This document shows positions 9,810 through 19,065 of a DNA stretch of 42,394 nucleotides, in pieces (position 1 is the first letter of the stretch; each line of letters opens with the position of its first letter). The translations under genes and the position numbers were made by a program. Source of the DNA: Flavobacteriaceae bacterium (GTDB taxonomy: Bacteria; Bacteroidota; Bacteroidia; Flavobacteriales; Flavobacteriaceae). The notes under the pieces are model-generated. The model worked only from the letters and a program-made list of their open reading frames with translations. It was not told the origin of the DNA and made no database searches. The stretch is taken from positions 1 to 42,394 of the forward strand of contig JAURRA010000013.1 of assembly GCA_030835825.1 (NCBI GenBank), in the 5' to 3' direction.

Positions 9810-10739
9810 TTACGATACGCTCAATAGGTCATTTGTCTTACGCACTCCTTCAGCGCTCAATTTCATATGAGCTTGCTCCGCTTCCGATAATTCTATTTCT
9901 ACAATAGATTCAATTCCATTTTTTCCTAATATTACCGGCACTCCAATACAGAGGTCGGTCAATCCATATTCTCCGTTTAGTAGCGATGAACAAGGCATCA
10001 TTTTTTTCTGATCGCAAACAATAGCTTGCACCAGGGAACTAACGGCTGCTCCTGGAGCATACCAGGCAGATGTGCCCAACAATGCCGTAAGGGTAGCTCC
10101 ACCGACCTTTGTGTCTTCTTTGACCTGACCTAGTCGTTCTTGGGAGAGAAATTCGGAGACTTTAATGCTATTTCTCGTGGCGTGATCAACCAATGGAACC
10201 ATCCCCGTATCAGAATGCCCTCCTATTACCATGCCATCGACATCGCTGATTGGTGCGCCCAAAGCTTCAGCCAATCTATATTTAAATCGAGCAGAGTCCA
10301 AAGCTCCACCCATGCCAATCACTCTGTTGGATGGAAGTCCAGTTGTTTTGTGAACCAAATAGGTCATGGTATCCATAGGATTACTCACCACAACAATAAT
10401 AGTTTCTGGAGAATGTTTAAGTAAATTAGTAGCCACGTCTTTCACTATACCAGCATTGATACCAATCAATTCCTCTCGAGTCATTCCCGGTTTTCTTGGA
10501 ATCCCAGAAGTGATCACACAAACAGAGCTGCCGGCTGTCCTTGAGTAATCGTTAGTGGTTCCAACGATTCTCGTGTCAAAACCATTTAGGGATGCTGTCT
10601 GCATCAAATCCATTGCCTTTCCTTCGGCAAATCCTTCTTTAATATCCAAAAGAACTACTTCGGATGCAAAGTTTTTTAAGGCAATATACTCGGCGCAGCT
10701 CGCGCCTACCGCTCCTGCTCCCACAATACTAATTTTCAT
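9810..10739 (-). CDS. mdh: Malate dehydrogenase (LDH-like type)
   Basis: NAD-dependent interconversion of malate and oxaloacetate in the TCA cycle, cytosolic. The protein has 309 residues, the normal length for the lactate-dehydrogenase-like MDH group. It shows the Rossmann motif GAGAVG (7-12), the NAD-selecting D32, the substrate-binding R82 and R88 in PRKPGMTR (an Arg at position 82 favours malate over lactate), N120, and the catalytic pair D148 and H175 with R151. The order gyrB, (barrel protein), mdh, secDF is, from memory, common in flavobacteria. Confidence 0.96.
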   Translation of the reverse strand: MKISIVGAGAVGASCAEYIALKNFASEVVLLDIKEGFAEGKAMDLMQTASLNGFDTRIVGTTNDYSRTAGSSVCVITSGIPRKPGMTREELIGINAGIVKDVATNLLKHSPETIIVVVSNPMDTMTYLVHKTTGLPSNRVIGMGGALDSARFKYRLAEALGAPISDVDGMVIGGHSDTGMVPLVDHATRNSIKVSEFLSQERLGQVKEDTKVGGATLTALLGTSAWYAPGAAVSSLVQAIVCDQKKMMPCSSLLNGEYGLTDLCIGVPVILGKNGIESIVEIELSEAEQAHMKLSAEGVRKTNDLLSVS

Positions 10740-10773
10740 AAGTTGTTAAATTTTTGGTTCGAATTTGATGGGT

Positions 10774-10803
10774 TAAATTTATGAATTAAAAACGCTCTGT
10801 CAA
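10774..10803 (-). promoter_or_regulatory. Promoter of mdh (TTG-N19-TAAATTTA)
   Basis: On the minus strand a TTG (10801-10803) lies 19 nt before TAAATTTA (10774-10781), one base off the consensus TAnnTTTG. The box ends 34 nt before the mdh ATG, the same distance as at secDF. Confidence 0.6.
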
Positions 10804-10812
10804 GGTTTAATC

Positions 10813-11862
10813 TTATCTAAAACTGAATGCGACTCCGGCGGTCAAGGTATTGTATTTTTGAAAGGTATAATCCGCGAAAATTTTGAAAAACAGTAAATTC
10901 AATCGGGCACCAAAAGTCGATCTTGGACCTGTCTGTGAAAATTCTAAAGCTAATGGATTACTAATTTGTTCTTGGACAGTGTTTATCACCATACCATTAT
11001 TATCAGTGATATTGTAATTGAGTGTATAATCACCCTTTAAATTTAACTTAGTATTGCTCATGTTATAGCCAACAGAGCCGTAAAGCGATAAAAAAGCAAA
11101 ATCTATGGAACCTATGGCCTGAACAGTCATAGCAGTTAGCTTAAAGGCAGCTTCTCCATTTGATACCTGAACATCAGATCCAGGCTCAGATGCAAACAGG
11201 TACCGACTGTTTAAACTGGTAAAACCTCCGAAAATAGAAATATGTAAGGGCAAAACTGCGCTTCCAGGCACTATAAGTTTGGTAAGTTCGTATTGTAATC
11301 CAACACCAAACATATCTACCGATGTATTCTTTTCGTAGGTTTGTTTAGGGAGAAATCTAAATTTCAAATCGGCCTTCACAATTGGAAGCCCAAGTCCAAA
11401 TTGAATCATAGGCAAAGGAACACCATTTAGCGGAAGGTCTCCAGCTACACCACCAGGCAAATCGAAGCTACTTATTTTATATTCGCTGGAACCGTAAGGA
11501 ATACTCACGTCAATAGTGGTAGCTGTTCCAGCTTCACCTAAAACGGTTTCTAACTGCGTCTCGCCATTTTGAGTGCTTAAATAATTGTAATCGGAAGCAT
11601 TGAATGTGAAATACTTACCAGAATCAGGCACCAGAGAAACATTGGCTGACAGGGAGATATCAAAGCCAAATGTTTTGTGAATTTTAGCACTGCTATACCA
11701 ACCAGAATTCATGTCACTCATCATGCCCTGTAAAGCAGGATTCAAATAGTTTTGAGTGAGTAAATTAGAATCTGAAGAAGCCAATATTAGGCTTCCCAAA
11801 TTTTGAGCATTTAAGGTGCTAGACCAAAGAACTACTGAAAGTAAGAAAAGGTACTTTTTCAT
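10813..11862 (-). CDS. Outer-membrane barrel-like protein, DUF6588-type
   Basis: The gene encodes 349 residues from the ATG at 11862. The frame continues upstream to 12003, but only the 11862 start gives a proper signal peptide (MKKYLFLLSVVLWSSTLNAQ), and the longer form would overlap gyrB. The mature protein has many alternating hydrophobic/polar strands, glycine-rich turns, and an aromatic C-terminus (TAGVAFSFR), all typical of an outer-membrane beta barrel. The N-terminal block around TQNYLNPALQGMM and the position beside gyrB and mdh fit the Bacteroidota family annotated as DUF6588. That name is from memory. The substrate is unknown. It starts 34 bases after gyrB and is probably cotranscribed with it. 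Confidence 0.75.
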   Translation of the reverse strand: MKKYLFLLSVVLWSSTLNAQNLGSLILASSDSNLLTQNYLNPALQGMMSDMNSGWYSSAKIHKTFGFDISLSANVSLVPDSGKYFTFNASDYNYLSTQNGETQLETVLGEAGTATTIDVSIPYGSSEYKISSFDLPGGVAGDLPLNGVPLPMIQFGLGLPIVKADLKFRFLPKQTYEKNTSVDMFGVGLQYELTKLIVPGSAVLPLHISIFGGFTSLNSRYLFASEPGSDVQVSNGEAAFKLTAMTVQAIGSIDFAFLSLYGSVGYNMSNTKLNLKGDYTLNYNITDNNGMVINTVQEQISNPLALEFSQTGPRSTFGARLNLLFFKIFADYTFQKYNTLTAGVAFSFR

Positions 11863-11896
11863 TTTTGAAAGGGGTTTCTTCCTCAAAAATAAAAAA

Positions 11897-13843
<1,947 letters not shown>

Positions 13844-13913
13844 TTAATCTTAGTGATAAGTAGTTATTATATGACAAAAATGACGCTTAGAGGGCATCAT
13901 TTTTTTGTTTCAT

Positions 13914-13921
13914 CAAATATA
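13914..13921 (-). promoter_or_regulatory. -7 box (TATATTTG) upstream of gyrB
   Basis: A perfect TAnnTTTG match on the minus strand, 76 nt before the gyrB ATG. No TTG is found at the usual distance upstream. The spacer from 13838 to 14005 holds nothing else I can name. Confidence 0.4.
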
Positions 13922-14005
13922 ACAAACTTAGGCCAGCTCTAGAAGAATGGATGATTTAACTGAGTAGAAGTTATCAACAATTTAGTGTAAAAAGTCGAAA
14001 AAATA

Positions 14006-14635
14006 TTAAGGTATATTTAAATATTTGTGAGTTTGAAGAGAAACAGTCCATTGTGGGTGTTTCATAACGTAGTCGACAATTAGTGCCATTGCCATATCCC
14101 TGCGACTCCATTCTGGCTGTAAGTACAATTTGCATTGCTTTGAAACCTTCAAGGCATGCTGCTCCGCAAACTCCAAATCACTTTTGTTGTAAATAATTAC
14201 TTTCAGCTCATCTGCTTTTTGATACACCTCTGTTAAAGGGGCCTTGTTTTTTTTTGGAGAAAGACAAATCCAATCCCAGGCTCCTGTTAATGGATACGCC
14301 CCTGATGTTTCTAAATGGACTTGGGCGTTTTTGGCATGAAATTGATCAGTGAGAGGCTTCATAGGCCACATCAGCGGCTCTCCTCCAGTCACGACAACAG
14401 TCTTGGAGTGTTGCATGGCCATTGTAACCATACTTTCAATTGCGGTAGGCGGATGGAGAGCCGCATTCCAACTCTCTTTTACATCGCACCAGTGACAACC
14501 AACATCGCAACCTCCAATTCGAACAAAATAAGCTGCCGTTCCTTTGTGATAGCCCTCTCCTTGAATGGTGTAAAAGGCTTCCATTAAGGGCAGCATCAAA
14601 CCCTCGCGCGTTTTTTCTTCATTTGTCAAATTCAT
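14006..14635 (-). CDS. queE: 7-carboxy-7-deazaguanine synthase
   Basis: A radical-SAM enzyme that makes 7-carboxy-7-deazaguanine on the way to queuosine in tRNA. The cluster cysteines are C43, C47 and C50 in GGCDVGCHWCDVK, preceded by the family signature FYTIQGEGYHKG and followed by TGGEPLMWP. Total length is 209 residues from the ATG at 14635. In-frame ATGs at 14596 and 14584 (MLPLMEAFY and MEAFY) are real alternatives, because the promoter box sits only 4 nt before the first ATG. It stands alone between gyrB and a divergent hydrolase. folE, earlier in the route, is in the same window. Confidence 0.94.
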   Translation of the reverse strand: MNLTNEEKTREGLMLPLMEAFYTIQGEGYHKGTAAYFVRIGGCDVGCHWCDVKESWNAALHPPTAIESMVTMAMQHSKTVVVTGGEPLMWPMKPLTDQFHAKNAQVHLETSGAYPLTGAWDWICLSPKKNKAPLTEVYQKADELKVIIYNKSDLEFAEQHALKVSKQCKLYLQPEWSRRDMAMALIVDYVMKHPQWTVSLQTHKYLNIP

Positions 14636-14639
14636 AACG

Positions 14640-14647
14640 CAAATATA
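14640..14647 (-). promoter_or_regulatory. -7 box (TATATTTG) directly before queE
   Basis: A perfect TAnnTTTG box ends 4 nt before the annotated queE ATG. If it is used, the transcript is leaderless or translation starts at the inner ATG (14596), which gives a leader length like those of neighbouring genes. Confidence 0.5.
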
Positions 14648-14746
14648 ACGGTCTTAACATTGAAAATGGGACTATTTCAAAAATCAAGACGATAAAAAAA
14701 ACCTCGCTTCTCTAAAGAAATCTTAGCTTTGCCATCGATATCCGCT

Positions 14747-15589
14747 ATGCCACAAATAAAATCAACGACCTTGCTCATCTCAATCATTGGTAAACTTCTG
14801 AATTTACTAGCTTTTTTCAATCCCTCAAAAACGGCCAAAGTTGCTATAAATATTTTTGCTAAGCCCAGAAAAGGCAGGCTTTCCCCCGGTGAAAGTTCTT
14901 TTTTGTCTTCGGCCCAACAACTGACCTTAGATTATCGAGGGACACGCATTATGACTTACTATTGGCCTGGCGACAAAGGCTGTGTATTACTCGCTCACGG
15001 CTGGGAGAGCAACTCTATCAGGTGGGAAAAGACGGTTGCCAGTTTAAAAGAAAAAAATATTGCTGCAGTTGCTTTGGACGCTCCGGCTCATGGTGCTTCG
15101 GGAGGAAAATATTTTCAAGCCGTTCTTTATGGTCAGTTTATTAGCGTAGTTGCAGCTCACTTTGGCGCTACAGCCATGATAGGTCATTCTGTTGGCGGAA
15201 TGGCCTGCGCATTTTCAATGGGCAATAGCGAACTGTCACATTTGAAAAAACTGATCCTGCTGGGAGCCCCCAACCATTTCACTGGAGTATTAGAACGATA
15301 CTGCGATATGTTGGGGTACAGCAATAGACTTCGACATGCAATAGATCGAGAAGTAATCCGTCGATTTGGAGCTGCACCTAAAACATTTTCCACCGAAAAT
15401 TATCTGAAAGGTACCGGTATTGACACTCTGATTGTGCACGACATCAATGATCGGATCATCCCTTATTCAGATGCACAATCGATTGTCAGCCATTGTCAAG
15501 AGGGTCAGCTGATATCTACTGACGGTTATGGTCACGGTCTTAAACACCCAGAAGTAGTTTCGGAGATTGTGAGCTATATTTGCAACTGA
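14747..15589 (+). CDS. Alpha/beta hydrolase
   Basis: A 280-residue serine hydrolase from the ATG at 14747. A TTG at 14729 in the same frame is an unlikely start because the box TAGCTTTG (14724-14731) overlaps it. Visible: an N-terminal hydrophobic stretch (residues about 5-25) that may anchor it to the membrane, the oxyanion segment LLAHGWESNS, the nucleophile elbow GHSVGG with S148, the acid in DINDRIIPY, and the catalytic histidine in DGYGHGLKHPE. The substrate cannot be told from sequence. Its stop is 1 base before rluF, so the two are cotranscribed, but no functional link is known. Confidence 0.85.
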   Translation: MPQIKSTTLLISIIGKLLNLLAFFNPSKTAKVAINIFAKPRKGRLSPGESSFLSSAQQLTLDYRGTRIMTYYWPGDKGCVLLAHGWESNSIRWEKTVASLKEKNIAAVALDAPAHGASGGKYFQAVLYGQFISVVAAHFGATAMIGHSVGGMACAFSMGNSELSHLKKLILLGAPNHFTGVLERYCDMLGYSNRLRHAIDREVIRRFGAAPKTFSTENYLKGTGIDTLIVHDINDRIIPYSDAQSIVSHCQEGQLISTDGYGHGLKHPEVVSEIVSYICN

Positions 15590-15590
15590 T

Positions 15591-16328
15591 ATGGAAAAAA
15601 GTAGTGCTATTCGAGTAAACAAGTTTCTAAGTGAAGCTGGATTTTGTTCCCGCCGTAAGGCAGACGACCTGATTGACGCTGGACAAGTTCTAATCAATGG
15701 CCACCCCATTGAAAAAGGCACACGAGTATCAGAAGGTGATCGGGTTACTGTAAACGGAAAGGTTGTCGAAAAATCAAGTGAGCAATTCGAATACTTGGCG
15801 TTTAACAAGCCTGTCGGGATTGTTTGTACAACAGATACCAAACGCGAAAAAGACAATATCATTGATTTCCTTAATTACCCCAAACGGATTTTTCCCATTG
15901 GAAGATTAGATAAAATGAGCGAGGGATTGATATTGCTTACTAATGACGGTGATATTGTCAACAAAATTTTAAGATCGAGTAATAACCACGAAAAAGAGTA
16001 TTTGGTAAGTGTTGACCAGAGCATTTCTCAGACCTTCATTGACAGGATGTCGAAAGGTGTTCCGATTTTAGACACGGTGACAAAACCGTGCAAAGTTACT
16101 AGGGTCAGTCAAGACAGCTTCAAAATAGTTCTGACTCAGGGGCTCAATCGTCAGATTCGTCGTATGTGTGAGTATTTCAATTATGAGGTTATCAGCTTGA
16201 AGAGAATGAGAATCATGAATATTGAGTTGGATCTTCCGACCGGAGAATTAAGACCACTCAGACCTGATGAAATTCAACAGCTCAAAGCGGCTTTGAGCGA
16301 TTCGCAAAAAACAGCCACCCAACGCTAA
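15591..16328 (+). CDS. rluF: 23S rRNA pseudouridine synthase, RluF type
   Basis: A 245-residue rRNA-modifying enzyme of the RsuA/RluB/E/F family. Residues about 5-60 form an S4 RNA-binding domain (VNKFLSEAGFCSRRKADDLI). The catalytic aspartate is D107 in IGRLDKMSEGL, the same number as in E. coli RluF. The family motif LTQGLNRQIRRMCEYF follows, and the protein ends shortly after the catalytic domain, also like RluF. Specificity for position 2604 is inferred from similarity. The stop overlaps the folD stop by 4 bases on the opposite strand. Confidence 0.9.
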   Translation: MEKSSAIRVNKFLSEAGFCSRRKADDLIDAGQVLINGHPIEKGTRVSEGDRVTVNGKVVEKSSEQFEYLAFNKPVGIVCTTDTKREKDNIIDFLNYPKRIFPIGRLDKMSEGLILLTNDGDIVNKILRSSNNHEKEYLVSVDQSISQTFIDRMSKGVPILDTVTKPCKVTRVSQDSFKIVLTQGLNRQIRRMCEYFNYEVISLKRMRIMNIELDLPTGELRPLRPDEIQQLKAALSDSQKTATQR

Positions 16329-17203
16329 TTTTGTCGCCGCTTACAAGCAAGTAGGGTGTTTTTCAACAACATAGCAATAGTCATAGGCCCCACACCTCCA
16401 GGCACAGGTGTAATATAACTGCTTTTTGGTGCAACCTCGTTGAAGTCAACATCACCTACAATTTGATAACCTTTTGGACTGTCGGCATTTGGAACTCGAG
16501 TTATACCCACGTCAATAATTACTGCGCCTGCCTTGACCATATCTGCTTTCAGGAAATGGGGTATACCTAAGGCCATAATAACAATATCAGCCTGTTGTGT
16601 CAATTCGGCCAGATTTGCGGTATGAGAGTGTGCCAAAGTTACGGTGGCATTACCAGGATTGCCTTTTCTGCTAAGTAAAATGCTCATGGGGCGACCTACT
16701 ATATGAGAACGACCAACTACCACAACGTGCTTACCCTTGGTTTTAACTTGATAGCGTTCTAGAATTTCCATAATTCCAAAAGGTGTTGCTGGAATAAAGG
16801 TGTCCATTTCTAAAGCCATTTTGCCAAAATTGTAAGGATGAAAACCATCAACATCCTTTTCAGGATCAATAGCCATCAATATTTTATTTTCGTCAATATG
16901 CTTGGGTAGAGGTAACTGAACGATATAGCCGTCGATTGAGTCATTCGTGTTAAGCGCATGGACTTGATCGAGCAATTCTTCCTCTGAAATAGTATCCGGA
17001 AATTTTAGCAAAGTTGATTCGAAGCCCACCTGTTCACAAGACCTTACTTTACTGCCAACGTAAGTCAAACTGGCGCCATCCTCCCCTACCAAAATAGCAG
17101 CTAAGTGAGGCACCTTACTTCCCGCTACCTTCATCCGATCTACCTCTTGAGCTATTTCTAATTTTAAATCATTACTGGTTTTCTTACCGTCGAGTACTAT
17201 CAT
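16325..17203 (-). CDS. folD: Methylenetetrahydrofolate dehydrogenase/cyclohydrolase
   Basis: A bifunctional cytosolic enzyme that converts 5,10-methylene-THF to 10-formyl-THF, supplying one-carbon units and NADPH. It has 292 residues, typical length. The catalytic motif is TYVGSK with K52. The QLPLPKH segment, the nucleotide-binding VVVGRSHIVGRP and the C-terminal signature PVPGGVGPMTIAML are all present. It is convergent with rluF with overlapping stop codons and no terminator hairpin between them. A 77-base gap separates it from blh upstream. Confidence 0.97.
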   Translation of the reverse strand: MIVLDGKKTSNDLKLEIAQEVDRMKVAGSKVPHLAAILVGEDGASLTYVGSKVRSCEQVGFESTLLKFPDTISEEELLDQVHALNTNDSIDGYIVQLPLPKHIDENKILMAIDPEKDVDGFHPYNFGKMALEMDTFIPATPFGIMEILERYQVKTKGKHVVVVGRSHIVGRPMSILLSRKGNPGNATVTLAHSHTANLAELTQQADIVIMALGIPHFLKADMVKAGAVIIDVGITRVPNADSPKGYQIVGDVDFNEVAPKSSYITPVPGGVGPMTIAMLLKNTLLACKRRQN

Positions 17204-17280
17204 GAACTGGGTTTTTACCTTGCTAAGGTAATCATTAACACACCAGACTTTGAGAAGCTATGGAAAAGGATTTCCCCAAT

Positions 17281-18162
17281 TTATTGTTTATAAATATTAG
17301 AAATTACCAAAACGTGCGGAAAGGTAATGGCCGCCAAAAATGAAAAGAAAATGGTAATAAACACACTGTCATCATCTCTAAAGACAAAATACATCAATGC
17401 TAGCCCAAGTAGCGCTACCAACCAATTGAACAGCGACTCACGCAAATATTTTAAGATTGAAAAGGTACTAATCTCACCATGAAGGAAATTGATTTGATCT
17501 TTCAATGAAGGGATGGCGTGCCAAAGGACAAAGTAGGCCGCAAATCCCCAAATCAATGATGCCGCCTTGAACAACAAAAAGAACAAGAGCAGATAAAACA
17601 ATTCTTCAATCAATCGGCGTTTGATATAATCTTTATCTAGCAAATAACTGCCCAGAATTAAACTCAGTATTCCAAAAAATACTAAACCGTTTGAAAAGAT
17701 GTTCTCGGGTAAAGTATAATGGGTAATATCTAGAATGACAGCAGAAGTATCTGAAAAATTGCAGAAAAACAAAAGCAGTAAAACGGTAAACCCATAGCAA
17801 AAGTAGAATGCACCAACCGCCCAGAGGTTTCCTTGTATTTTTGTAGCCCAATGTTGCTCTCCAAAATGATAGGCACTGAAAAGCACGAACGACGTCAAAG
17901 CCAAAAAGGGCAATTGGTAAAACAGGACGGCCGCCATCAGAATAACCATTAAATAAACCCCTAAAACAGCCCAAAGCTTTGGTTTTCTTTTGGCTAACGC
18001 CTTCCGGATAAGAAATAAATCATTAGAGCCATGAAGTATTCCAACGCTGAGGATAAGTATGTAGCCAAAAACATCGGCGAGCGCAGGAGAAAAATTGATC
18101 GCAACCCACATAAAAACAAATGTTGTAATCAGGCTAAAACTGCGGGATTTTGAATTTTCCAT
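17281..18162 (-). CDS. blh: Beta-carotene 15,15'-dioxygenase, Brp/Blh family
   Basis: A membrane iron enzyme that splits beta-carotene into two retinals, the chromophore of the adjacent rhodopsin. I choose the ATG at 18162 (293 residues). The frame extends 5 codons further to a TTG at 18177, which I reject. The iron-binding histidine set of the family is visible: H44 in GILHGSNDL, H99 and H104 in AYHFGEQHW, H215 in VLWHAIPS, and H283 in FPHVLVI. Eight or so hydrophobic helices are present. It is divergent from the proteorhodopsin with 102 bases between the two ATGs, an arrangement reported in other marine flavobacteria. No carotenoid synthesis genes are in the window. Confidence 0.95.
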   Translation of the reverse strand: MENSKSRSFSLITTFVFMWVAINFSPALADVFGYILILSVGILHGSNDLFLIRKALAKRKPKLWAVLGVYLMVILMAAVLFYQLPFLALTSFVLFSAYHFGEQHWATKIQGNLWAVGAFYFCYGFTVLLLLFFCNFSDTSAVILDITHYTLPENIFSNGLVFFGILSLILGSYLLDKDYIKRRLIEELFYLLLFFLLFKAASLIWGFAAYFVLWHAIPSLKDQINFLHGEISTFSILKYLRESLFNWLVALLGLALMYFVFRDDDSVFITIFFSFLAAITFPHVLVISNIYKQ

Positions 18163-18264
18163 GTAAGATTTTATCAATTGAATAAAATTATTTTCAATAA
18201 AATATCAAATTCTTTATATAATTGCATAAATTTACTCAAACAAAAATCATTAAAAACAATTATT
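18163..18264. promoter_or_regulatory. Shared divergent control region of blh and proteorhodopsin
   Basis: These 102 bases contain only 14 G or C, about 86% A+T. TAAATTTA at 18227-18234 reads the same on both strands and resembles the -7 box, but no TTG at 18-21 nt supports it clearly in either direction (22 nt for blh). I see no obvious operator. The leader before the rhodopsin ATG is A-rich and lacks a Shine-Dalgarno sequence, as is common for flavobacterial genes. Confidence 0.5.
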
Positions 18265-19008
18265 ATGGGATTTTTATCAAATTCAATTTTGTTGGCCGGA
18301 AGCATGCAAAAGCTTGGCGCAACTGATTATGTAGACTTTACATTCTTTGTAGGATGTATGGCAATGATGGCAGCTTCTGCTTTCTTCTTCCTATCCATGA
18401 GTAGCTTTGACAAAAAGTGGAGAACTTCGATCTTAGTATCTGGTTTGATTACTTTTATTGCTGCTGTCCACTACTGGTACATGAGAGATTATTTTGGAGC
18501 ATTCGACGAGTCTCCAACATTCTTTCGTTATGTGGATTGGGTGCTAACAGTGCCGTTGATGTGCGTTGAATTCTACTTAATTCTTAAAGTTGCCGGCGCT
18601 ACCAAGTCATTGATGTGGCGCTTAATTGTATTATCAGTAGTAATGCTAGTAACAGGATATTGGGGCGAAGCTGTTGCTCCAGAAAGTGCAGCTTTATGGG
18701 GATTCATCTCAGGAGCAGCCTATTTTGTTATAGTATATGACATCTGGTTAGGTAAGGCCAAGCAATTGGCAGTAGCTGCTGGTGGTCATGTTCTACAGGC
18801 TCACAAAATCCTTTGTTGGTTCGTTCTAGTTGGATGGGCTATTTATCCATTGGGCTATATGGCTGGTACTGGCGATGGTCAGTGGTATGCTTTTGTAGGT
18901 GACCTAGGTTTAAACATGGACATCATTTACAACATTGGTGACGCTATCAATAAAATTGGTTTCGGTTTAGTAGTTTACTCTTTAGCAGTAAGTTCGTCTA
19001 AAGCTTAA
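18265..19008 (+). CDS. Proteorhodopsin, green-tuned light-driven proton pump
   Basis: A seven-helix inner-membrane retinal protein, 247 residues from the ATG at 18265. The open frame reaches a TTG at 18178, but the extra 29 residues are polar and lie in the promoter region. The key residues align with proteobacterial proteorhodopsin. H69 equals H75, D91 is the proton acceptor (D97), T95 equals T101, E102 is the donor (E108), and K230 in INKIGFG binds retinal (K231). D-T-E is the proton-pump motif, not the N-D-Q sodium motif. The tuning site (position 105) is M99, a methionine, which indicates green absorption as in other flavobacterial pumps. It is monocistronic, with a strong terminator after it. 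Confidence 0.97.
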   Translation: MGFLSNSILLAGSMQKLGATDYVDFTFFVGCMAMMAASAFFFLSMSSFDKKWRTSILVSGLITFIAAVHYWYMRDYFGAFDESPTFFRYVDWVLTVPLMCVEFYLILKVAGATKSLMWRLIVLSVVMLVTGYWGEAVAPESAALWGFISGAAYFVIVYDIWLGKAKQLAVAAGGHVLQAHKILCWFVLVGWAIYPLGYMAGTGDGQWYAFVGDLGLNMDIIYNIGDAINKIGFGLVVYSLAVSSSKA

Positions 19009-19025
19009 TACATTCATTTTCAATA

Positions 19026-19056
19026 AAAGGCTGCACTTCGGTGCAGCTTTTTTTTT
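19026..19056. terminator. Terminator between proteorhodopsin and argS
   Basis: The 7-bp stem GCTGCAC/GTGCAGC (19030-19047) closes a TTCG tetraloop and is followed by nine T on the plus strand. Four A precede it, so it may also serve argS on the minus strand, more weakly. Confidence 0.92.
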
Positions 19057-19065
19057 ACCTCATGG

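Noticed and set aside
15467-15862. 131-codon minus-strand frame across the hydrolase/rluF junction
   Set aside because: It covers the catalytic end of one real gene and the S4 domain of another on the opposite strand, without any motif of its own.
18178-18264. TTG start that would lengthen proteorhodopsin by 29 residues
   Set aside because: The added residues are polar and encoded in the A+T-rich control region. The ATG at 18265 is followed directly by the first helix region.
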